NCBI GenBank assembly: GCA_035539175.1
Contig: DATLIY010000011.1
Location: 1-64,000 of the forward strand
Source of the DNA: Acidisarcina sp.
Lineage (GTDB): Bacteria > Acidobacteriota > Terriglobia > Terriglobales > Acidobacteriaceae
Length of the DNA: 64,000 bases
Direction of reading: 5' to 3'
Shown: positions 15,017-22,948 of the stretch, piece after piece
Numbering within the stretch: the stretch's first letter is position 1
Layout: each line of letters opens with the position of its first letter
The notes under the pieces: model-generated
The model's database searches: none
What the model was told of the DNA's origin: nothing
The model's input: only the letters and a program-made list of their open reading frames with translations
Translations under genes and position numbers: made by a program

Positions 15017-15973
15017 ATGATGCATCGAGTTCTCCTGCTGATCAATCCGCTCATCGGACAGCGTGCCAACCGCAAGCGCGATCTGCTGCGCGTGCAGGAC
15101 GCCTTTCGCAACGCGGGCGTGCATGTGGTGACTCGCGAGACGCCTGACGAACATGGGGCGGGTGCTCTGGTGCAGGCCATCGGAGCGGAGTTCGACGCGG
15201 TCATCGTATGCGGCGGCGATGGCACGATCTTCGATGCAGTGCAGGGCGCCGTGGGAACCTCTATCCCCATCGGCATCGTTCCCTTTGGAACAGGCAATAT
15301 CCTGGCGCAAAATCTGGGCATACCGCTCGATGCGGTAAAAGCAGTGCAGGCGCTGCTGCGTTCGCGGCAACGCTGTGTGCCCCTTGGCAGGATTACCTGC
15401 GGCTTCGAAGGCGAAGAGCCGCGAAGCTGGTACTTCCTGTTTGCGGCTGGCCTGGGCATGCATGCCTCGCTGCTGGGAGCTTCAACGGCCTGGGGCAAGC
15501 ACACCATTGGACCGGCTGCGTATTACGTCGCGGGCATCGATCTGCTGCTTCGCGGCCGCATCGCGCCCTTCGAGATGGAGACGACCGACGAGCATGGCCG
15601 GGTAGAGGTGCGCGCGTGCTGCGAGGCCATTGGTGTTCGCGTCGGTGCACTGAACCGGTGGCGGCCGGGCGGCGGCCTGGATCGCGGATCGATCCGCATC
15701 TTTGCGGTGCCGGGGGCGTCGCGCGCGGCACTGGCACGAGCTTCCTTCCACGCCATGGTTTTACGCTCGACCGAATCTGCAGGGTCGCCGGCAGGCATGC
15801 GAGGAAACGCGGCTGTCATCAGCGGAGATTTTGTGCGCGCCGTCTTCCGGCCGCTGCCGGGATACCGGTATGCCTCGCCCATCGAGGTGCAGGCCGATGG
15901 CGAGGTGCTGGGAACCTCCAGCGCCACCTTGGAAATCACCGACCAACGGGTGGCTCTGCTGACGCCGGAGTAG
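15017..15973 (+). CDS. Diacylglycerol kinase-family lipid kinase (DAGKc domain)
   Basis: The 318-residue product resembles YegS/DgkB-type lipid kinases that phosphorylate a lipid alcohol using ATP. It has the glycine-rich nucleotide motif GGDGT at residues 66-70, IPIGIVPFGTGNILAQNLGIP (the GTGN element) around residues 85-105, and the C-terminal beta-sandwich domain typical of the family, ending ITDQRVALLTPE. The start is one of two adjacent ATGs (15017 or 15020). The substrate cannot be told from sequence (diacylglycerol, sphingoid base or undecaprenol derivatives are possible). It is not in an operon. Confidence 0.85.
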   Translation: MMHRVLLLINPLIGQRANRKRDLLRVQDAFRNAGVHVVTRETPDEHGAGALVQAIGAEFDAVIVCGGDGTIFDAVQGAVGTSIPIGIVPFGTGNILAQNLGIPLDAVKAVQALLRSRQRCVPLGRITCGFEGEEPRSWYFLFAAGLGMHASLLGASTAWGKHTIGPAAYYVAGIDLLLRGRIAPFEMETTDEHGRVEVRACCEAIGVRVGALNRWRPGGGLDRGSIRIFAVPGASRAALARASFHAMVLRSTESAGSPAGMRGNAAVISGDFVRAVFRPLPGYRYASPIEVQADGEVLGTSSATLEITDQRVALLTPE

Positions 15974-15997
15974 TCCCCGGGAAGAGGTGGTTTTCGC

Positions 15998-16468
15998 CTA
16001 CTGTGGCGGCCGCTCCGTTCGTTTGGTGGAGATGGAGAGGGGCTGACCGGTCTCCAGAAAGGTCTTGAGGCTGGAGAGCACGGCAGGCCATCCACGGCTG
16101 ATGCCGTCCAGCATCTCCGAGCCGGGCTCGAGGTCCTCATGCGTGACGGTGAGGCGGACGATGTCCATGTAGGGCTCAATCTGGTAGGTGACGCGGGAGT
16201 GCTTCTCCGGGTCTCCGGCATCGCCGGGGTTGGCCCACGTAACCACGAGGCGCTGCGGAGGGGTGCTCTCGACGACCTTCCCCACAATATCGACCTTGGT
16301 GGCATCGTCGTAATCCTGATGCTGCCACTCCGATCCAGTCTTCCAGTCGGAGGCGTTTCTGTGATTCCACCAGTATTGGCGGGTGGCTTCGCTATCGATG
16401 AGCGCGTCAAAGACCTTTTGCGGCGTGGTGGCAATGTAGGCGACGTATACGAAGGTTGCTTTACTCAT
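15998..16468 (-). CDS. SRPBCC/AHSA1-domain protein
   Basis: The 156-residue product starts MSKATFVYVAYIATTPQKVFDALID and contains WWNHRNASDWKTGSEW and LVVTWANPGD, all typical of the Aha1-C-like SRPBCC hydrophobic-pocket fold. The start codon overlaps the 3' end of the upstream ArsR-type regulator by eight bases, a very common pair in which the regulator controls the SRPBCC gene. A specific ligand or enzymatic role is unknown. Confidence 0.9.
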   Translation of the reverse strand: MSKATFVYVAYIATTPQKVFDALIDSEATRQYWWNHRNASDWKTGSEWQHQDYDDATKVDIVGKVVESTPPQRLVVTWANPGDAGDPEKHSRVTYQIEPYMDIVRLTVTHEDLEPGSEMLDGISRGWPAVLSSLKTFLETGQPLSISTKRTERPPQ

Positions 16469-16778
16469 GCTGATCTCCTTCCAGGGATGTCTTGAGGGCA
16501 TGCAGGGCGCGCAGGCGCCTGGGCTCAAATTTCCCAATCCAGCGCTCGTAGACCTCGTGTATCGGAACGGGATTGAGGTAGTGCAGCTTTTCGCGTCCGT
16601 GCCATACGGTCGAGACGAGATTCGCCGCTTGCAGGATGGCCAGATGCTTGGTGACCGCCTGCCGGGTCATGGCGAGGTCTTTCGAGAGCTGGCCCAGGGT
16701 CTGCCCGTTCTCCGCATAGAGCCGGTCAAGGAGGCTTCTCCGGACCGGATCGGCGAGTGCCCGAAAGACGTTGTCCAT
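16461..16778 (-). CDS. ArsR-family winged-helix transcriptional regulator
   Basis: The 105-residue product begins MDNVFRALADPVRRSLLDRL, the classic start of this subfamily, with a helix-turn-helix at LGQLSKDLAMTRQAVTKHL and the wing LVSTVWHGREKLHYLNP. No metal-binding cysteine motif (CxC) is present, so it is the SdpR/non-metal type. An in-frame ATG at 16790 would add four residues, but it lies only about six bases after the expected transcription start. It is translationally coupled to the SRPBCC gene and is preceded by a promoter holding a palindrome, which suggests autorepression. Confidence 0.92.
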   Translation of the reverse strand: MDNVFRALADPVRRSLLDRLYAENGQTLGQLSKDLAMTRQAVTKHLAILQAANLVSTVWHGREKLHYLNPVPIHEVYERWIGKFEPRRLRALHALKTSLEGDQHE

Positions 16779-16802
16779 GCTGGCTGGCATATGGCAAGGG
16801 TC

Positions 16803-16832
16803 ATAATAGGCAACCAATAGGTTGCATGTCAA
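16803..16832 (-). promoter_or_regulatory. Promoter with palindromic operator for the ArsR/SRPBCC operon
   Basis: On the minus strand a perfect -35 TTGACA (16827-16832) and a -10 TATTAT (16803-16808) are separated by 18 bases. A perfect inverted repeat GCAACC-4-GGTTGC (16810-16825) fills the spacer, the expected place for an autorepressing ArsR-type regulator to bind. Confidence 0.75.
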
Positions 16833-17018
16833 GCGAATGCTGGGAGCACCCAAGTCACTCGTCCCTTCTTGCATTCCATGCCTCGCGTTGGCGTATCAGC
16901 GGTCGCGAGGCGGTAGAAAACCGTCTCGCAGCAGAAAGATTTTTCTCGCGAGAGAGCGGAATTCAGCAAGAGCGGCGTCCAAGGGAGAGAAGTCCTCGAT
17001 TTTTCGGGGGTGGCGGAC

Positions 17019-17792
17019 ATGGACTGGACGCAGGCGGAGAATTTGTTACCCCGGCAGGCAGAGAGCCAGACCTTTGCAGGACGCAGATGGCGCGATCTGG
17101 TGGAGCTCTCGATTGGCTATGGGCTGATCCTGCTCGCAATCTGGACTCCGCGACCCCTGCAAACGCAGTTATCGTTGCTCGCACTGGCCTGGGTACTGTT
17201 GGCTACCGCGATCTCTTTCGATGGCTGGAGCGAGATGGGGCTGCGGATCCATGGTCCTCTGCGTTCCTTGTGGGTGGTTGGCGTAGCCCTCCTGCTGGCG
17301 GCGACCGCTGTTTTGCTGGCTGTCTGGTTTGGCACCCTGCACCTTCCGGGCCACCCTGCGCTCTTTCTTCAGCGCTACTGGGCCTATGCGATCTGGGCAT
17401 TTTTCCAACAACTTCTCCTGCTGGATTTCTTCCTGCTGCGGTTGCTTCGTCTGCTACACGGCAGAAGGGCGGCGGCGGTGGTTGCGGCTGCGGGCCTCTT
17501 CGCGCTGGCGCATCTTCCGAATCCGGTGCTGACGCCGGTCACCCTCTTCTGGGGCGTCGTCGCATGCCTGCTTTTCCTTGAGTACCGGAACGTGTACACG
17601 CTCGCCCTGGCGCATGCCATCTGCGGCATCTGCATCTCGGTCACGGTTCCAGGGCCGGTGGACCACAATATGCGCGTGGGGCTGGGATATTTAACCTATC
17701 ACCCGCCCAGCTACCATCAGCGAAGCCAGAAGGACCATACGGTGTCCACGCAAGCATGGGTGATGGCGGAGGCCCCCACGCGGCGCTCCTGA
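17019..17792 (+). CDS. CPBP-like integral membrane protein, protease motif degenerate
   Basis: The 257-residue product has about seven hydrophobic helices and the CPBP (CAAX protease/bacteriocin-processing) layout. Motif 2 (LFALAHLPN, H165) and motif 3 (LALAHAICGI, H199) are present, but the expected glutamate pair of motif 1 is replaced by glutamines (FFQQLLLL, Q130-Q131). It may be a non-proteolytic member or a QQ-type variant. The ATG at 17019 follows GGGGGTGG; a GTG at 17010 is possible. Its last ~25 codons lie antisense to the 3' end of the next gene, also a CPBP protein. Confidence 0.75.
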   Translation: MDWTQAENLLPRQAESQTFAGRRWRDLVELSIGYGLILLAIWTPRPLQTQLSLLALAWVLLATAISFDGWSEMGLRIHGPLRSLWVVGVALLLAATAVLLAVWFGTLHLPGHPALFLQRYWAYAIWAFFQQLLLLDFFLLRLLRLLHGRRAAAVVAAAGLFALAHLPNPVLTPVTLFWGVVACLLFLEYRNVYTLALAHAICGICISVTVPGPVDHNMRVGLGYLTYHPPSYHQRSQKDHTVSTQAWVMAEAPTRRS

Positions 17793-18601
17793 CGCCACGC
17801 ACGGCCGTAGAAGATGCCTGCGATCGTGGCCAGCAACACATAGCGCCAGTTGAAGTGCAAGGCCCGCTTGTTGAAGTGCGCCAGCCCAAACAGAGCCGCC
17901 GTGACCAGCAGCGCGGGATAGCGCCCGAAGCGCCGTTCGAGCAGGTTTTGCAACCATCCCCGAAAGAACAGCTCCTCTGGAACGGCGATAAAGAAGAATG
18001 TGAAGAGAAATGCGCCTGCGATCTTTGGCAGCCACGGCCAGGACCCATGCAGGTGGAGAAAGCCGATGCTAAGTCCAAGGGCAATTGCGATGGGTGTGTA
18101 GAGGGCGAACTCGCGGAATCCTATGCCAAGGTCGCGCAGGCGCAGGCGAAGATCAAATCCCACGCCGTCGAGCTGCCGGATCAGCAGAAACCCATACACA
18201 CCGGCATCGAGCAGCAGGATCTTGTTAAAGACCGTGAGATGGGCCGGCCATGCCGTCTCGAACCAGCGCAGATCGACCGCCAGGCCAAGCGCAGCGAGAA
18301 CCAGAAAGTCGCGCCAGTTGCCCCGCTGCCCAGGATCGGCGCGCCTGGCCTCGCTCATCAGTGCGGACACCGCCACAGGCAGCAGCGCGTACACGGCCAG
18401 CCATCGCCAGCGGAAGACTCCGGAGGAACACGCTACCAGCAGATACGGCAGGCACAAAAGGGCCGGGCTCAGCAGCCGCACCCTTGCCGGGAGCGCGTCG
18501 ACTGCGGCGGCGAGCCTTCGAGGGAAAAACGCCGCCGTCAGGAACGGCAGCAGCGTGTAGAGTGCCGCGAGGAAGATGGACGGGCGGAAGAGCATGCGCA
18601 A
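17717..18601 (-). CDS. CPBP-family intramembrane glutamic-type protease
   Basis: The 294-residue polytopic membrane protein has all three catalytic motifs: PEELFFRGWLQNLLE (E209, E210, R214), LFGLAHFNK (H242) and ITHACVDTVW (H282, D286). Members of this family cleave membrane substrates or prenylated peptides; the substrate here is unknown. It converges on and overlaps by 76 bp another CPBP-like gene on the opposite strand. The N-terminal half is a set of extra hydrophobic helices. A single transcript from its own promoter is likely. Confidence 0.88.
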   Translation of the reverse strand: MRMLFRPSIFLAALYTLLPFLTAAFFPRRLAAAVDALPARVRLLSPALLCLPYLLVACSSGVFRWRWLAVYALLPVAVSALMSEARRADPGQRGNWRDFLVLAALGLAVDLRWFETAWPAHLTVFNKILLLDAGVYGFLLIRQLDGVGFDLRLRLRDLGIGFREFALYTPIAIALGLSIGFLHLHGSWPWLPKIAGAFLFTFFFIAVPEELFFRGWLQNLLERRFGRYPALLVTAALFGLAHFNKRALHFNWRYVLLATIAGIFYGRAWRQERRVGASAITHACVDTVWSFWLR

Positions 18602-18602
18602 T

Positions 18603-18636
18603 CCAGTCTAGAGCCTCGACCAGTCTAGAGCCTCGA
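18603..18636. repeat. Tandem duplication of 17 bp
   Basis: The unit ccagtctagagcctcga occurs twice in a row (18603-18619 and 18620-18636), directly upstream of the minus-strand CPBP gene. Confidence 0.9.
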
Positions 18637-18779
18637 CAGGAAAAGACGCTGCCGCATTTGCCGCGGCTGTTGGGGTTATCGGCGGGATCGAAATGAAGAT
18701 GTTCGGGAGTCGTGGCCCTGCTTCACTGCGGGTAACGGCCTGTGTAACACTGAATAGACCTTGCTGTGTGGGGAGAATT

Positions 18780-19316
18780 ATGCCGATGTTCTCAGCTTCC
18801 CGGGTCACTTCCGCCATTGCTGGCCTGCTGGTGCTGGTGAGTTCGTTGCCTGCGCTTGCCGCTCCGCAGATCTACTCCGAATCCGCAGATGCCAAGGCCG
18901 ATATTCGGCAGGCGCTATCCGTGGCGGCGCGCCAGCACAAGAATGTCCTGCTGGATTTTGGCGGGAACTGGTGCGGGGACTGCATGGTGCTGGACCTGTA
19001 TCTGCACGACCCTGGGAATGCGGCGATTCTTGCCGCCAACTACGTGCTGGTGGATGTGAACATCGGCCGCTACGACCGCAACCTTGACGTGGCGAAGCAG
19101 TACGGCATTCCGCTGGAGAAGGGTGTGCCCGCGCTGGCCATTCTGGATGGGAACGGAAAGCTGCTCTACAGCCAGCGAAATGGCGAGTTTGAAGCGATGC
19201 GCCGGATGGATGTGGCGAGCGTGAGCAGCTTCCTTACGAAGTGGAAGCCGGCGTTGCGCCATGCCTCCCGGCAGCCGGCTCCGTGTTCGACGGCTGCTGG
19301 CAAGGCTAACTGCTAG
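18780..19316 (+). CDS. Secreted thioredoxin-fold protein (WCGDC)
   Basis: The 178-residue product has a signal peptide (about residues 1-28, ending LPALAAPQ) and a thioredoxin-like domain with FGGNWCGDC (C65, C68), cis-proline region GVPALAILD, and a C-terminus with two extra cysteines. It probably acts as a periplasmic disulfide reductase or isomerase. The ATG at 18780 follows GGGGAGAAT; another ATG is at 18786. Its partner is unknown. It converges on the beta-glucosidase gene across a repeat block. Confidence 0.85.
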   Translation: MPMFSASRVTSAIAGLLVLVSSLPALAAPQIYSESADAKADIRQALSVAARQHKNVLLDFGGNWCGDCMVLDLYLHDPGNAAILAANYVLVDVNIGRYDRNLDVAKQYGIPLEKGVPALAILDGNGKLLYSQRNGEFEAMRRMDVASVSSFLTKWKPALRHASRQPAPCSTAAGKANC

Positions 19317-19320
19317 GTCT

Positions 19321-19464
19321 TGGCTGCTGGATCCTTCGCTTCGTCCGTCTCGAGATCCTTCGCTTCGCTCAGGATGACAAGAGGTTTTTCAGGATGACAA
19401 GTGAGTTCAGGATGGCAACCCCAGACTTGTCATCCTGAGCGAAGCGAAGGATCTGAAGCCTCGT
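19321..19464. repeat. Dispersed-repeat cluster with perfect 29-bp inverted pair
   Basis: The arm at 19353-19381 is the exact reverse complement of the arm at 19436-19464, with 54 bases between. Extra partial copies of the core caggatgacaag lie inside, and a truncated copy (atccttcgcttcg) starts near 19331. The cluster sits between the convergent ends of the thioredoxin-fold and beta-glucosidase genes. The same repeat family recurs across the window. Confidence 0.93.
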
Positions 19465-19498
19465 CACCCTGGGTAAAGCCGCCGTTGACGCCGTCTGC

Positions 19499-21865
19499 CT
19501 ATTTCGTGATCTCCACTTCCGTGTGTTCGATCGCTTTGGAGCTGCCTCCGACGACGATGCGATATTTGGTCGGCTCAACCACGCGTTCGAGGTTGGCGTT
19601 GTAGAAGGCCAGTTCCTCGAAGCCGAGCGTGAACTCGACATGCTTCTGCTCACCGGGAGCGAGGGTGACGCGCTCAAAGCCCTTCAGCTCGCGAACCGGC
19701 TGTTCAAGGCTGGCCGAGGTGTTGTGGATATAGAGCTGCACCACTTCCGTGCCAGGGACGGTGCCGGTGTTCTTGACGAAGACTCCTACCTTGATGGGGC
19801 CGCTGGCAGGCTTGCGGTCGGCGTTGATCGCGGCGAGCGGCACCTGCGCGTTGTTGAGGGTGAGCGGGGAGTAGGAGAACTGGGTGTATGAGAGACCCCA
19901 TCCGAAGGGATAAATGGGATCGTTCGGGCCGTCGATGTAGCGGGAGCCGTACTTTCCGCGATCCGAGACGTCGGCCACTCCATCCGGGTCCACGATCGGC
20001 CGCCCGGTGGGGAATTGCGAGTAGGAGAGAGGCTCCTGCCCGACGCTGTAGGGGAAGCTGGCGGGCAACTTGCCGCTGGGATTCACTTCGCCCAGCAGAA
20101 CGTTGGCGACAGCATTGCCAGCCTCGATGCCGGGATACCACGCCTCAAGAATCGCGGGAATGTTCTTTGCGGCCCACGGCAGCGCGAGCGGACGGCCGTT
20201 GAAGAGCACCAGGACAATGGGTTTGCCAGTGGCGGCAACGGCTTCGAGGAGCTGCTGCTGGTTCCCGGTCAATCCCAGGTTCATGCGGGAGGCTGCCTCC
20301 CCGGTATCGTTTGCCTCTTCGCCGAGCGCCATCAGCACCAGATCCGCCTGCTTTGCGGCGGCAATGGCGGCTTCAAATCCCTCCGTGCTCTCGCTCTTCA
20401 ACTCGGTTCCCTTGGCATAGAGCACCTTGCCGGAGCCGAGGCGCTGTTCGAGGGCCTGCCGCAGGGTAATAGCATCGTCAGGATTTCCGGAACCTGCCCA
20501 GGAGCCGAGCATCTCGCCTTTGGCGTCGGCCATGGGGCCGATGAGGGCGATTGCGTGTGCCGATGGCTTGAGAGGAAGCAAGCGGCCGGTTCCCTGCAAC
20601 GGTTCGTTCTTCAGCAGGACAAGCGTCTCTTCAGCAATCTTGCGGGTGATCTCCCGCTTCTCCGGAGTGGCGACGTAGGGGGCACTCTTTTCCGCGTAAG
20701 GATGCTCAAAGAGGCCGAGGGCGAACTTCACGCGCAGGATGCGGCGCACTGCCTCGTCCACGACGGATTCCTTGAGTTCGCCGGAGCGCACCAAGGAGAC
20801 GAGGTGCGTCCCGTAGAGGCCGCCTTCCATGTCCATGTCCACCCCGGCGGTGAGCGCCTTCTGCGCGGCAGCGGCGCCGTTCGGTGCGATGTCATGATTC
20901 AGCAACTCGCTGACGGCTCCCCAGTCGCTGACCACAAAGCCATCGAACTTCCACTCCTTGCGAAGAATCTGCGTCAGCGTGAAAGGATTGGCGGTTGCGG
21001 GAACACCGTTGATGGAGTTGAAGGAGCTCATCAGCGTGGCCGCGCCAGCCTCCACCGCGGCGCGGTAGGGCTCAAGGTAGACCTGCCGCAGAGTGACCTC
21101 GGACATATCGACCGCGTTGTAGTCACGCCCGGCGATGGCTGCACCGTAGGCCGCGAAATGCTTGACGCAGGCTGCGACAGACTGCGGATTGCTCAGGTCG
21201 CCCTGCTGATAGCCGCGAATCCAGGCGCGGGCAATGGCGCTGCCCAGGTAAGGATCTTCGCCTGCGCTCTCTGTGATTCGTCCCCAGCGGGCATCGCGGG
21301 CGATATCGACCATGGGGGAGAAGACCCACTGCACACCGTCGGCGCGGGCTTCCACCGCGCTGGTGCGGGCTACGATCTCGGCCGCATGGGGATCGAAGCT
21401 GGCAGCGAGCGCCAGGGGAACAGGAAAGGTTGTGCGGTGGCCGTGGATGACGTCATAGCCGAAGATGAGGGGGATGTGGAGACGGGATTTTTCAACGGCG
21501 ATGTGCTGATAGGCGTTCGTCTTGTCCGCCCCAACGGCGTTAAGCAGCGAGCCAATCTGTCCCCTGGCGATGCCCTCTTCGTAACCGCCGCGGCCGGTTC
21601 CGGGGCCGGTGGCTGCGCCGGCGGAGTACTGCACAAGCTGCCCGACCTTCTCTTCGAGCGTCATCTGCTGCAGCAGCTTTTCGACGCGCTGGTTCAGCTT
21701 CGGATCCGCAAGTTGCGCATTGGGAGGCGCAACAGCCGCCCCCTGTGAAACAGCGGTGGTCTTCCTGGCGTCTGCTTTTTTAGGAGCAGCCACTACAAGC
21801 TCTGGATTCAGAAACGCGAGCATCGCGAGGGCGAAGATGAGGGCGGCGAAGGGCTTTTTAAACAT
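19499..21865 (-). CDS. bglX: Beta-glucosidase, glycoside hydrolase family 3 (BglX type)
   Basis: The 788-residue product hydrolyses beta-glucosides from the non-reducing end, probably in the periplasm: it has an N-terminal hydrophobic signal (about residues 8-27). The GH3 N-domain shows KHF (K235, H236) and the catalytic nucleophile in VVSDW (D314). The C-terminal domain has LIGPMADAKGEMLGSWAG and a fibronectin-III-like end with GTEVVQLYIHN. Domain order and length match E. coli BglX. It is monocistronic and has a LacI-type palindrome about 45 bp upstream. Confidence 0.95.
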   Translation of the reverse strand: MFKKPFAALIFALAMLAFLNPELVVAAPKKADARKTTAVSQGAAVAPPNAQLADPKLNQRVEKLLQQMTLEEKVGQLVQYSAGAATGPGTGRGGYEEGIARGQIGSLLNAVGADKTNAYQHIAVEKSRLHIPLIFGYDVIHGHRTTFPVPLALAASFDPHAAEIVARTSAVEARADGVQWVFSPMVDIARDARWGRITESAGEDPYLGSAIARAWIRGYQQGDLSNPQSVAACVKHFAAYGAAIAGRDYNAVDMSEVTLRQVYLEPYRAAVEAGAATLMSSFNSINGVPATANPFTLTQILRKEWKFDGFVVSDWGAVSELLNHDIAPNGAAAAQKALTAGVDMDMEGGLYGTHLVSLVRSGELKESVVDEAVRRILRVKFALGLFEHPYAEKSAPYVATPEKREITRKIAEETLVLLKNEPLQGTGRLLPLKPSAHAIALIGPMADAKGEMLGSWAGSGNPDDAITLRQALEQRLGSGKVLYAKGTELKSESTEGFEAAIAAAKQADLVLMALGEEANDTGEAASRMNLGLTGNQQQLLEAVAATGKPIVLVLFNGRPLALPWAAKNIPAILEAWYPGIEAGNAVANVLLGEVNPSGKLPASFPYSVGQEPLSYSQFPTGRPIVDPDGVADVSDRGKYGSRYIDGPNDPIYPFGWGLSYTQFSYSPLTLNNAQVPLAAINADRKPASGPIKVGVFVKNTGTVPGTEVVQLYIHNTSASLEQPVRELKGFERVTLAPGEQKHVEFTLGFEELAFYNANLERVVEPTKYRIVVGGSSKAIEHTEVEITK

Positions 21866-21909
21866 AGGTTTTCTCGATAGACGATGCTATTCCGCTCCGG
21901 TTGCCCTGG

Positions 21910-21921
21910 GCAAGCGTTTGC
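21910..21921 (-). promoter_or_regulatory. Possible LacI-type operator upstream of the beta-glucosidase
   Basis: The near-palindrome gcaagcgtttgc has the central CG flanked by AA/TT seen in LacI-family operators. It lies 45-56 bp before the beta-glucosidase start in the divergent region shared with the BrkB-like gene. No LacI gene is in the window. Confidence 0.35.
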
Positions 21922-21986
21922 GGTTCAGGTTACTGGTGTCGCGAGGCTCTGGTTGAGCACTCGGCATTCAGATAATCTTCCCATGT

Positions 21987-22886
21987 ATGCTGCGCATCTT
22001 ACGACAGTTGCGGGAAGCGACAATCAAGTCGTTCGAACACGACGTCCTCGGTACGGCGAAGGCGGCTGCGTATTCGGCGATTCTGGGTGTTTTTCCTGCG
22101 CTGCTGGTGTTGACGGCTGTGCTGGCCGTGGCGCCCGGAAGCTACTCGCTGCGCGGTGAAGTTCGTGGGGCGCTGGATGAGATTCTGCCGCGCGAGGTCA
22201 TGGATCTGGCGCAAGCCTATCTGCAATATCAGCACCAGCGGTCGATTCAGGTACTCTTTACCGCGGTCTTCATCAGCATGTTTGGCGGAATGGGCGTAAT
22301 GCTCTCGCTGATGGAGGGCTTTCGGCGCGCCTACCGCATCAAGCGGAATGCGTGGAATTTTTGGAAGCAGCACATTCTGGCGCTTCTGCTGATTCCCAGC
22401 TGCCTGGTGCCGATGGCGTCCGCAACGCTGGTCGTGATCTTCGGACACCAGATCGAGCTGTGGATGATCGCCAATGCCAACTTTGGGCTTCGAAGCTATG
22501 TGCTGATTTTTTGGATGGTGGTGCGATGGACGATTGCCATGGCCACCTGCGTCAGCGTGCTTACGGTGATCTACCACTTTGGTACCCCGCACCCGCATAG
22601 CTGGAAATGGGTTCTTCCGGGGGCACTGCTCTCCACTGTTCTGTGGTTTGTTACTACGCTGCTATTCGGCTGGTATGTGACTCGTTTTGCTGATTATTCG
22701 GTAGTCTATGGCTCGCTGGGCGCGGCGGTTGCGACGCTCGTGTGGCTGTATATCACCTCGGTCGCAGTGCTGTTTGGCGGCGAGTTCAACGCGCGGATTG
22801 CGCCGCTTCCCGCGACTCCGGCCTTACCCACAGGTGGCGGAGCAGATGAAATTGCGGTGACACCTGATCGACCGCCAACGGCATAA
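21987..22886 (+). CDS. YihY/BrkB-family membrane protein
   Basis: The 299-residue product has six predicted membrane helices and the family hallmarks AAYSAILGVFPALLVLTAV near the start, and VYGSLGAAVATLVWLYITSVAVLFGGEFNA near the end. The C-terminal tail is a short hydrophilic extension. YihY/BrkB proteins were once called RNase BN and are now regarded as transporter-like proteins of unclear substrate. It precedes pyk by about 60 bp on the same strand. Confidence 0.92.
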   Translation: MLRILRQLREATIKSFEHDVLGTAKAAAYSAILGVFPALLVLTAVLAVAPGSYSLRGEVRGALDEILPREVMDLAQAYLQYQHQRSIQVLFTAVFISMFGGMGVMLSLMEGFRRAYRIKRNAWNFWKQHILALLLIPSCLVPMASATLVVIFGHQIELWMIANANFGLRSYVLIFWMVVRWTIAMATCVSVLTVIYHFGTPHPHSWKWVLPGALLSTVLWFVTTLLFGWYVTRFADYSVVYGSLGAAVATLVWLYITSVAVLFGGEFNARIAPLPATPALPTGGGADEIAVTPDRPPTA

Positions 22887-22948
22887 GCTTCCCGCTCTAG
22901 TAGAATAGAAAAGAAATAAGCGAAAACAAGCAGTGGTTTGGGGGATTG

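Noticed and set aside
20015-21748. 577-residue plus-strand open frame opposite the beta-glucosidase
   Set aside because: It is the antisense of a secure GH3 gene and has no recognisable domain.
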